Part shown: one piece after another, positions 54,918-64,000 of the stretch
Numbering within the stretch: the first letter of the stretch is position 1
How the letters are laid out: the number at the start of each line of letters is the position of its first letter
Source: Dichetophora obliterata
Taxonomy: Eukaryota > Arthropoda > Insecta > Diptera > Sciomyzidae
Length of the DNA: 64,000 nucleotides
Assembly (NCBI GenBank): GCA_963920525.1
Contig: OY986436.1
Location: 182,589,496-182,653,495 of the forward strand
Direction of reading: 5' to 3'
Program-made: the position numbers and the translations under genes
The notes under the pieces: generated by a model
What the model saw: the letters and a program-made list of their open reading frames with translations, nothing else
Told to the model about the DNA's origin: nothing
Database searches by the model: none

Positions 54918-55702
54918 CAGGGAAGACAGAAATATGCACGAAAAAATCTAAAATAAGTATGCTAATATGCTCTAAAAAATGGCAAAATATGCCATCAAAT
55001 AAGCACGAAAAATGTCGAAGTCAGAGTTTTATTATTCAAAATTTTATTCAATAGTTCATAAAAAAAAACAAAATAATAGCCCTTTCAAGGCGTAAAAGTA
55101 AATATTTCAGTTTAAATAAATTATAATTTTAATTATAAAGTAAAAATTTAATTCTATTTTAATCATTTAATGAATATTTTGTTTGGTAGCTCGAAGCCAA
55201 TGCCAAAAGTCTCCTTCCGGACGAAGTCCATTATTGCAGTATTGCATTCAGCGATTACACTGAACAATTAAATGCATTTTTGTATTATCAAAAAGAAATT
55301 TTCTACGATTTTCAGCCAACAATGTTTTGTATTGTGAGAAAGGCCGCTCGACATCGCAGGATGTAGTTGGGCACCATTTAAAATAAGGGACTTCGTTCGG
55401 AAGGAGACTTTCGGCGTATGGATCCATTGTCTGTGAGTTTTTAAGCAAAATATTTTTTATACATATATAATATAATATCTCTTTATAAATATATATAATA
55501 TCAAAGAAATTACAATGTTGCCAGATGTGAAGGAAGTATCAAAATTTGCCCGATTACAAGCTAAAATCTGTTCGAAAAGTTAAAAATATGTAAAAATATG
55601 CACAAATAAGCACAATCGTTATAAATATGCAAAATTATTAACAAAACGTCCAAATATGCAAAAGCATATATTATATGCATTTGCATATAATTGTCTTCCC
55701 TG
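54918..55702 (-). mobile_element. Non-autonomous hAT with perfect 8-bp TSD
   Basis: Ends CAGGGAAGACAGAAATATGC (54918) and the inverse of CAGGGAAGACAATTATATGC (55702), flanked by GTAATGAG at 54910-54917 and 55703-55710. Many ATATGCA and AATAAGCAC words crowd both halves. 785 bases with a transposase tail on the minus strand. Confidence 0.92.
55248..55448 (-). pseudogene. hAT transposase dimerisation-domain fragment
   Basis: A 66-codon frame with YFKWCPTTSCDVERPFSQYK and LLAENRRKFL, the hAT C-terminal dimerisation pattern (S..ERxFS, then R..L). All upstream transposase parts are missing from this 785-base element. Confidence 0.75.
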
Positions 55703-56063
55703 GTAATGAGAGAGCAGCCAAACAGAAGGTGGAATGACCGTGAAGTGCAGCTCACTATAGAGTTCTTTGAGCTGTTGATTTTACTATGCTACGCTTGTAG
55801 ATTGTTACAATCCGTGCTATCAAGCAATTATGCTAGACATAGAGAATACCTCCTAATATATTTGTATATAAGAAAGCTTGAATCCGGTCAAATGACCGGT
55901 GTCGGTATGATTAGTGTTAATACGTTTTTCTACACGCCAATGATTCTCGCAGTAGTAGAATTGTACATCTTTAATAATTTTTCCACCGATTTTCCAAAAA
56001 AATACGATATTTTTGAAAATGTATGTTTATAAGTCCGGCATTTTGTTATTTTTTAATGAAAAA
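55703..56063. other. AT-rich spacer
   Basis: The 113-codon frame at 55691-56032 starts inside the hAT end and shows no domain, so it is not accepted as a gene. Confidence 0.4.
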
Positions 56064-56524
56064 AGGTTTGTTTCCGTACTCGCTTCAAGTAACTTGAAGC
56101 TACTTGAAAGCGTTTCCTTACACATTTTTCAAGCGCGAGAGAGAGGAAGAACAAGCAAAATGTCACTCTCTATTCTATTACAATTAATTTAACTTTAACT
56201 GAAAAATTTCTTCGAGCACGAATTTCAAGCTACAAACAGCTGAATGTCAAATAATTGTCTTGTGAAATAAAAATGATTCCTATCATTAAATACAAGTATA
56301 ATTGTTTTATATATTTTGCACAAAGTGTTTTTTATACGAATAAACTAATAATTTCAAGCAACAATAAATTTTTCTGTTGCAAAAAGGCGTGAACAGCTTG
56401 AAACTTACTTGAAGTCGTTTCCGTACTTTTTGATAAATATTCTCATTCTGACAAATAATCAAGTTACTCTCTTTTACTTGAACTTTACTCGAACTTTACT
56501 TGAAGTTAGTACGGAAACAGACCT
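56064..56524. mobile_element. MITE, AGGTCTGTTTCCGTAC ends (461 bp)
   Basis: AGGTTTGTTTCCGTACTCGC faces an inverted AGGTCTGTTTCCGTACTAAC. CTTCAAG and CTTGAAG words are common inside. No clean duplication. Confidence 0.75.
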
Positions 56525-56577
56525 AATTTTTAAATCTACTACCTGGCAGAATGACAAGCGCACAGAACAATAATAAA

Positions 56578-56704
56578 TCTGTTCCCGTACTTGATTCAAG
56601 AAGCTTGAAAGCTTTATTTTGAAGCTCGAGGGAGAGGAATAACATGCAAAACGACACTCTCTAATCTATTACAATTACTTGAAGTTAGTATGGAAACAGA
56701 CCTA
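56578..56704. mobile_element. 127-bp deletion derivative of the 56064 MITE
   Basis: TCTGTTCCCGTACTTGATTC at the left and the inverse of AGGTCTGTTTCCATACTAAC at the right. It shares GAGGGAGAGGAA and CACTCTCTAnTCTATTACAA with the larger copy 54 bases away. Confidence 0.7.
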
Positions 56705-57699
56705 ATATATTTAATTTTTTTGTTTCAGATGACTTCAAGTGCCACTATCACCCGGGACAGCAACACACATTTTTTTGTAAACTTTGGACGTAAATAAATT
56801 AAAAAAAAATAATAAAATAAAAAATGTAAAGTTTAGGATTTTCTTATAAAAAAAAAAATCCGAAATAAGCCTTGAATATTATAAAACATTTACACCGAAA
56901 CTAAAACACGCTTTATCGCTATTGTGTTTTATTTCAAAACACGACTGTTTACACCGCCTTTTTCACGTTTCATAGCCGATACACATTGGCTGCAACAGTC
57001 GTCCACCGACAAAATGAAAACTTGCCGTCAGAGAGAAATGTCGCAGTATTCTCGACGACTTGATTATAATGAACGCAACAGTGACAATCTGTATTTCATA
57101 CAAAACATAAACAAACTCTGCTATGTTCGCTCTTGTCGTCTATCAAACTAGAAATAGATTGAAGTCTGCGGCAGCAACAATTGTGGTCATGTTCTCTTTT
57201 TGTCGTGCCGTCTTCAAAAAATAAATCTTTATTGTACTGAACACATTGACGACGACTGCAACAGTGCGAAACAACATGAAGAAAGAAACAACAATCTGGA
57301 AGTATCATTAGATTGTTTCATTCACGTATACACAAACACTTATATTGCTCTGTTGTCGCACATCAAATTAGAAACAATTGTAAACCGACGACAGCGGCTT
57401 TGTTACAATCACTCATTGTCGTTGCAACATTTTCACCACATTCAGCTCCATAAGAAAAGCACATTTGACGCACTGTTGCTGTCGTCTAGTCTATTGTGAC
57501 CAAAAAATGAAAACTTATTAAAAACGTATTAATTTATGATATTTTCTAATAAAAACATTTTAATTTAATTAATTTAAGCAATTTATACATAAATTCATTT
57601 ACCATGATGATCAAATGTGTCACAAATGTACTGTGTCACAAATGTAGTTTTTCTTTTTCGTAAATGTTTCGTAAACTTTTTAGTTTTATATAAAAATGG
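56705..57699. other. Region with recurring CGAC/CAACAGT words
   Basis: 56900-57500 has many CGTCGAC, GCAACAGTG and TTGTCG words, less AT-rich than around it, and could be another motif-array element. The frames there have no domain. Confidence 0.35.
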
Positions 57700-58460
57700 T
57701 AGGCATTGGCTAAATATAACGAAAAAATGGCTGAGGCAAGGAAAGGACAATATATTCAATTTTTTTTTAATTTTTTAAAAGCCTGATAAAAAAAACCAAA
57801 GAGTAAAGATTAAATTTGATCACTTTTCAAAAAAACGTATGTTATTTTAAGCCCTTCTAAAAAAGGTGTATACAAAAAGTCTTGCCCAATTCAGAGAGTT
57901 TTGCAAATTTTGTAATTCAAGTCAAAAATCACTTCCGTTTTTTGTAACGTAACGCCAGCACATGTTTTTACTTAATCTTTATATCCTAAGGGCCGATTGT
58001 TGTCATTGTTTTTACTTAATATAGTGCTACTTAATTATTACGCAAATATCAAAAAGTCTTTTTAAAAATTAGACATTTTCATTATTTTTTTAACATTTCT
58101 TCGTACAAATCGTCCGTAACGCCAGTTTGGAAATGCCCATATATTGAATTTTGTGACGATAGCTCTATATTTACAGCGCTGTTATCGTGATCACAGACGA
58201 ACAGACAGACAGACGGATAGGAGGTGATGCTGATCAAGAATAAACATATATACTTCTGTATTTTTTAATAGAAAGCTTAAATATTGAATTTCATTACAAT
58301 AGTTTTAAAATTACGTCTGTTATCGTGATCACAGACGGACAGGCGGACATGGCTAATCGACTCAGGAGGTGATGCTGATCAAGAATATACATATATACTT
58401 TTCTATACCTGTCACGCCTACTCATCGGCGTTACAAACGGAGTGACAAGGTTAATATACC
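57700..58460. repeat. Two copies of a repeat with GTGATGCTGATCAAGAATA
   Basis: About 58180-58260 and 58318-58400 share TTATCGTGATCACAGACGAA-like and GTGATGCTGATCAAGAATA words followed by ACATATATACTT, a dispersed pattern seen at the ends of many fly repeats. The trailing CCTTGGGTAAAATATAA may be the 3' end. Source element unknown. Confidence 0.5.
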
Positions 58461-59861
58461 CCTTGGGTAAAATATAAAAGGAAAATTAAATAAAATTAAA
58501 ATAGTTGAATAAAAATTATTTCTTCAACAGCTTGTTCTATTTAAACTTCTTCAGATTTCTTCAGAAAATACAAAAACTGAATATGTCATAAAGTGATTCT
58601 TTTCTTCTTCTTTCTTTTACAAATCAGCTGTTGTAATATAATAATAGTTTTGCAGCAAGTGTTTCAGAGTAGCCCAAAAAAGTCTGCCCTATTGTATTCT
58701 ATTGAGGACTCAACTACTGTTAACATCGGTAAGTTTAACATGTTTTATTATGAAACTAATCTTATCTCTTGACTAATTTAATATAATGACAAAAAGCGTG
58801 TAGGGGTCATAAAAATTCACACTCTCGCAATCATGTGAGTGCTAGAAGATATCTCGAGAAAAGTTCATGTCCCTATATTTCTTATCTACACAAGCAAACA
58901 TGCATGTATGTAAGTGTTAAATTCATCTCAGTTATCACTTTGAAAATTGCTTGCTGTAAGCTTTCCAGTCTTTAATTGAATCAGCCACAAAATCTATTTT
59001 TAGTTTTTACGCGAATGTATCTTTATTGCTTAAGTCAAAATACTATGGCCCTTATTATGAGCTGCGTTCGATCTTCGACTGTAGTCGAATGACCTGATCG
59101 AACGAATTTGCATTTGGTATTATAACGTGCTTTCGGCAAAGAGTAGGGCTATTATAAATTTCGTTCATTTTGTTTGTTCACTGTTTTATATTTCTATCAG
59201 GTGATCGTTGTTTTATTTCAACTAAATACTATTGGTTTGAAAGTTGATTGCAAAAAATGCGACAAAAAATTATGACTATAACGAAATTATGGTTCGACGC
59301 TTCGTCAGAAGAGGATGAAAGTTTGACGGAACTGGCTAGAAGTACAAAATGGTTAAGCAACGTTTTCTTTAGCTAATCTTAAGCTACTATGATGTTGTTT
59401 TAAGCAATTTAATTCCAGCGTTAGTTCTTCCCATTTCTTTTTCGCCTGAACAAATACCCTTTGAATTTAAAGTTTGCCTCCATCAATGAGACCAGTTTTT
59501 CTAACTGCGATTTGTTGCTCACCACCTTAAACCTGCATCAAATTTACCAGTTCAATATTAGGTTTTACTCTTTAAAAAGGAAAACACAATCACAAAATAC
59601 TTAAATTTTTAACAATTATTGCTCAGCACGCATCGCATCGAAAGCAAAATCCTATTCGACTGAAATTTCGATGAGCAACGAACATTTCGATATGGTTGCA
59701 CTGCTCGGCCTTATCGCGCTTATTTTTCACGCGGAATTGGAAAAGGGAATTTCCATTTTTAAGATAAAGTTCAAGAATATTTGGAAAATTTTTAATGCAA
59801 ATTTATTCATCGATGGTTGATAAACAAATTTGCATAAAAAATTTTCCAAATATTATTTGAT
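58461..59861. other. No gene; a 29-bp stem-loop
   Basis: 59776-59804 and 59826-59854 are inverted repeats (AATATTTGGAAAATTTTTA) with one mismatch and a 21-base loop. The rest holds TTCGAT/ATCGAA-rich inverted words (59040-59160 and 59620-59700) that may bound an old MITE. Confidence 0.45.
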
Positions 59862-60229
59862 CATTGGCGTAGCAAGTGGGGGAAAGAGGGCAGTTTCCCC
59901 CCCCTCCCCCGATTATTTAGCTAGATCAACAATTTAAAAAGAAAACTTCAAAAGTTATTCAAAATATCAGTTTTTTTACAACGATATTTTTGTATTATAT
60001 ATTTTGCTCTTCTTTCTCTCTTCTTCATAAGCAAGCTTTCGGATAACCATTTTCTTTCTCTGTGCTTGCAAAAAGATAGAACAAAATGTAGAGTTTCTAC
60101 TGCAATTCTAATTTGAAAAAAATTCGGATACACTGAAAAAACTATTAAATGAAGTTGAAAAACTTGTTGCTTTGGTTTTGACTGTGCCTGCATCAGCAGC
60201 TTCATCTGAGCGTCCTTTTAGTGCACTAA
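59862..60229 (+). mobile_element. Truncated second copy of the 20193 hAT
   Basis: CATTGGCGTAGCAAGTGGGG and the following 180 bases match 20193-20440. The sequence then jumps by internal deletion to the dimerisation region (ACTGTGCCTGCATCAGCAGC) and stops at TAGTGCACTAAGG. The right end is missing. Confidence 0.7.
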
Positions 60230-60439
60230 GGGCCATTTTGTTCGCAAAGGGCATAAATATGATTTAATTCGGGGATAACTATCTCTAGGTTAATTTTATA
60301 CCAAGCGTATAAGTCGGGAGATAAAAAAGTGGTTTTGTTCACATTTTATCCCGGCTTTATGCTTATAGCATAAAATCGCTCTCAGTTTATATCGATTTCC
60401 ATTGGAATGTTAGAGTGTTGCTCATTAATTAAAAAATTT

Positions 60440-61090
60440 GTGGGGATTTTTGGTTTATTTTTGCGAATTTGGGGGTTGGAGTGAACACTAGGTAAAAATG
60501 GATCGCTGATTTTGCATCTGGTGTCAGAATTTCATAATTCCAACTAAGCATTTTTTTAAGAATTTTAAACATGAAGAAACAGTACTGGGGGTTACTTCTT
60601 TCGAATCTGGTGTCAGAATTTTAAAATTCAAGATGGCGGATAGAGTTGCCACCTAGTTTCTTGCTTATTTATGCGAATTCAACTCTGGGAGAAACACTAG
60701 GTAAAATTGGGTCGCTGTTAATGTAAAAATGTTTTATTTTAAGAATTTTAAACATGAGGAAAAAGTATTGGGGTTCGCTGATTTCGAATCTGAAGTCAGA
60801 GTTTTAAAATTCGAGATAGTGGATAGGGTTGCCACCATAATTTTTTGTATTTTTATGATTTTGTGGCTGGCAAAAAAATGCTATGCCAAAAATGGGTCGC
60901 TGAATACGAATCCATGGTCAGAAATTCAAAATTATAAAGTTTTGAAATAATAGAGTTGCCACCTAATAATATGTATTTTTAACAATTTTAAACATTATTT
61001 GACAGTGTTACGGAGTCACTGATTTCGAATCTAAAGTCAGAATTTTAAAATTCAAAATTGAGGATAGGGTTGACACCTTAATTTTTTGTA
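60440..61090. repeat. Diffuse monomer repeat, GTTGCCACC family
   Basis: Copies of TTTCGAATCTGAAGTCAG, TTAAAATTCAAGATGGCGG and GTTGCCACCT near 60646, 60829, 60953 and 61070. It continues after the mariner at 62386-62490. One interior unit (60840-60960) matches the right flank and shows what the site looked like before the mariner inserted. Confidence 0.6.
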
Positions 61091-62383
61091 TTTATTGGGG
61101 GTTGGAATTAGTTTTAAAGGTTTTCTAAGAGATGGCGTAACTATCAATAGATCGCATCGGGCACACTTGTGACTATATTCATTTCAAAGCACATTGTCTA
61201 AGCTTCATTTTTCAGTATGTGTCATTCCACTGAAGTGTAAACAACATATATTTTTTTCTCTGTGAACATGTCGACTTTCGTTCCAACAAAACGCAATTTG
61301 CGGGAAGGTTTACTTTTGTGCTTCCATTTGAAGAAAAAAGCTTTTGAAGCACAACGCACGCTTACTGAGGCTTACGGGGACTATGCTCCATCAATTTCTA
61401 CTTGTGAGTACTGGTTCCGTCGGTTTAAAAGTGGTGATTTTGATACGGAAGACAAAGAGCGTCCGGGCCAGCCGAAAAAGTTTGAAGATGAGGAATTGGA
61501 GGCTTTGCTCGATGAAGACCCGTGTCAAACCCTTCAAGAATTGTCAGAAGCATTTGGAGTCGACTTATCAACGGTCGGCAAACGCTTGAAGGCCATGGGA
61601 ATGATTCAAAAGCAAGGAAATTGGGTGCCGTACCAGTTGAAGCCGAGAGACGTTGAACGGCGATTTTGCATGTGCGAACAACTGCTTCAACGGCATAAAA
61701 GGAAGAGTTTTTTGCATCGTATTGTCACTGGCGATGAAAAGTGGATCCATTACGATAATCCTAAGCGAAAAAAATCGTGGGGTCCACCCGGCCATGCATC
61801 AACATCGAGGGCCAAGCCGAATATTCATGGCGCCAAGCTTATGCTGTGTATTTGGTGGGATCAGAAGGGTGTCGTGTACTATGAGCTGCTAAAACCTAAC
61901 GAAACCATCACTGGGGAACGCTACCAACAACAATTGATGCAATTGAGCCGAGCATTAAAGGTTAAACGGCCGGAATATGCCAAAAGACACGACAAAGTGG
62001 TTTTTCAACATGACAACGCACGGCCACATGTTGCAAGAACCGTCAAGGAAACGTTGGAGGCGCTGAATTGGGATGTGCTACCCCACCCGCCTTATAGCCC
62101 AGACATAGCCCCTTCCGACTACCACCTATTCAGATCGATGACGCATGGCTTGGCTGAGCAGCGCTTCACTTCTTACGAGGATATAAAAAAATGGGTCGAT
62201 TCGTGAATTGCCTCAAAAGACGAATCGTTCTTCCGGCGCGGAATCCATATGCTGCCAGAAAGATGGGAAAATGTTGTAGCTAACGATGGACAATACTTTG
62301 AATAATATACATTGTACCGTTGTTTCTAAATAAATGCTCAAAAACCGAAAAAAAACCTTTAAAATTAATTCCAACCCCCAAAA
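61091..62383 (+). mobile_element. mariner element (irritans-like), nearly intact
   Basis: About 1.29 kb between TA at 61089-61090 and 62384-62385. The ends are inverted repeats (TTGGAATTAGTTTTAAAGG against TTGGAATTAATTTTAAAGG). It is inserted in the diffuse repeat. It carries one transposase gene with a single nonsense codon. Confidence 0.9.
61262..62305 (+). pseudogene. mariner transposase with one premature stop
   Basis: Reads 314 residues to TGA at 62204-62206, then stays open in the same frame to TAA at 62303-62305 (32 more codons). Two helix-turn-helix parts lie at the N-terminus (residues 1-115; CEYWFRRFKSGDFD, TVGKRLKAMGM), then WVPYQL. The D,D(34)D catalytic triad is present: D158 (VTGDEKW), D251 (QHDNARPH) and D286 (APSDYHLF). 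The stop takes the place of a Trp in the usual mariner WVDSW-type word. The lost tail contains the conserved ML..RW and V...G.YF words, so activity is likely lost. An alternative start is two codons downstream. Confidence 0.9.
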
Positions 62384-62517
62384 TATGAATTCGGGGCTGG
62401 CAAAAAAATGGTATGCCAAAAATGGGTCGCTGAATCCGAATCCATGGTCAGAATTTCAAAATTATAAAATTTTGAAATAATAGGGTTGCTTTTACTTTTG
62501 AAAATATATATTTATAT

Positions 62518-63972
62518 ACTAGCAAATACCCGCTGCTTCACCTGCGATAAAAATGTTAAATTCCATGTAAAAATTTTAAATCTTAAAATTAAAGTATTTA
62601 GTTGTATTAAAACAAATTCAAAATATAAAAATTATTGTGTTTGTTTTTTTTAATTATGAAAAGATGGTATATATATTAAGAAATTACTTTATTTAGTTTG
62701 AATAACTTATTTTAACAGTAATTGTTTTTATGACTTAAATTTGCCTGGCTTTCTTTTTTTTACTTTTGAAAAAGTCCTGCATAACAGCGTTATAAAAAAT
62801 ATTTGGGTAAAAAATTTTTAAATTTTGTAATCAAAAATGTAATTTTTTACATATATTCTGAAAATAAATATATTCTTCTTAAATTGTTGTAGTTAATCGG
62901 CCTTATTCAGTTATTAATTGTTGTTATTGGGCTTCGGCCAAACAACAATTCTTCTTAAATTTAAAAAATAAAAACGTTATAATGACATCAAACTTTTGGC
63001 GATATCTCAAAAACTATAGACTTTCTCAATACATAACAACGCAATCTTGTATGGACAGTCGTTGATTAATAAAATTAACGGTAATTTTCTTTTCTTTTCT
63101 TTTCGGAAATATTTTGCACGGATATTAGGTATGTTTTAAAAAAACCTGTTATTATAATATTAAAATTTTTGCGATATCTCAAAACTATAGATTTTCGCAG
63201 TATAACTTCATAAGCCTCAGAATGAAAGCGATAGAAATTTCATGTTTTGACTCAGCAAGCAAACATTTCCGCCATTTTCAAATCGATTTTCATCGAATTT
63301 TCTTTGTTTGAAAGTTCAATAAAGTAAATTGGGAAAATGAGAAAAGGTTTACCGTGACCTTGCCAATGCAATGTTTTACATTGTTTTCAAAAAACCTCTA
63401 AAATATCTAACTTGTACTAAACAATAGGCCAAGAGTTGCTTTTGTTGCACATATTTTTTTTAATTTTAATTTTTTTTTCATTTTCCTTATTCTTTCATGT
63501 AACACAATTTACCTGCAAAAATTATTCTATTTTAACACAAACAGTTTCTATCATTAAAAATCATGGGCCACCTACCCCCCCCTATGATTTTTTGATGAAA
63601 ACTAATTTGATTAAAATGTTATTTTTTTGCAATGTGCTACAGCTTAAAAACTAATTTATGTGAAAAACATTTTCAAATATAGCTTCAAAAATGATTCTGT
63701 GAAAAATATTTCAAATATTTCAAACTATTCCAAAGTTATATACATAAATCTATGTTTTAATCTATTTCCTTGTCTATATATTCATAGTTAACGTTATAGT
63801 TATAGTAGAATTTGTACTGACCCAATTCAATGAATTTTTTATGATCGTTTTGTGAATTTGTAAAAGTGTAAATTGACTTTTGAACAAAACACATGCTAGA
63901 CGATTCCGTTTGAAACATCAATGCATGACGATCAGAATTTTCTGATATATACAGCATTCTTATTGATGTATA
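62518..63972 (-). mobile_element. Helitron-like repeat (CTAG end with CCCGCTGCTTC)
   Basis: CTAGCAAATACCCGCTGCTT at 62518 is the reverse of a Helitron-type 3' end. The interior has repeated GCGATATCTCAAAAACTATAG words (about 63000 and 63170). No coding part or clear other end. Confidence 0.45.
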
Positions 63973-64000
63973 GTATTGCCCGGCAGACGTTGTCCTGCCG
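63973..64000 (-). mobile_element. Start of another Helitron-like end
   Basis: The last bases, ATTGCCCGGCAGACGTTGTC and onward, are like the GC-rich 3' ends of common insect Helitrons. Cut by the window edge. Confidence 0.4.

Noticed and set aside
57200..57499. 99-codon frame as a gene
   Set aside because: It reads through recurring CAACAGTG/GTCGT words and has no domain.

Overview
This is an AT-rich eukaryotic window from an insect, most likely a higher (brachyceran) fly. The grounds are a 732-residue Exo1/tosca-type nuclease with one short intron, a spliced hydroxylysine kinase gene, and a dense set of insect-type transposons (mariner, Tc1, hAT, Helitron, CR1/Jockey-like and RTE LINEs, a Ty3/gypsy element). 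A tephritid-like fly is plausible, but the sequence alone does not prove the family. There are no prokaryotic operons, CRISPR arrays or viral genomes.

Only two host genes are supported. On the minus strand a hydroxylysine-kinase (HYKK/AGPHD1) gene is reconstructed from four exons: exon 1 at 51712-51399 and exons 2-4 at 20023-19899, 19830-19631 and 19562-18936. All splice sites and phases agree and give 421 residues. Its first intron is about 31.4 kb. Inside that intron, on the plus strand, lies the second gene, the exonuclease 1/tosca orthologue (23580-25851, two exons).

Nearly everything else is mobile or repetitive. 1-1060: a 177-bp tandem satellite with an inverted partial unit. 1496-4950: a LINE with an uninterrupted 994-codon ORF2 (minus). 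6874-9905: nested inverted-repeat elements. 9906-11057: LINE 3' fragment. 11411-17701: a MITE split by a gypsy element (11835-16984, minus; 282/281-bp LTRs, 4-bp TATT duplication). 17850-18718: Tc1-type MITE.

Within the HYKK intron: a hAT remnant (20193-21296), LINE tails, the tosca gene, a 110-bp MITE (26163-26272), then a giant inverted repeat (about 26903-41050). Its inner arms (29936-33028 and 34602-36388) are almost identical where compared; its outer arms are clearly more diverged. It has been hit by two Helitrons, an RTE LINE, a SINE, a LINE fragment carrying a Tc1-type foldback MITE, a degenerate mariner and further MITEs. Next come a degenerate Tc1 element (41576-43154), a MITE (43283-43727), a motif-array element (44670-45215) and a composite Helitron tract (46781-50079).

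Downstream of exon 1: motif-array elements (52418-53224; a hAT MITE at 54918-55702 with a perfect 8-bp duplication), paired MITEs (56064-56704), hAT and repeat fragments (57700-60229), and a nearly intact irritans-type mariner (about 61091-62383) with one nonsense codon, sitting in a diffuse repeat. Helitron-like ends close the window. Recurring themes are paralogous empty sites that date insertions, and elements packed with degenerate copies of one short motif.
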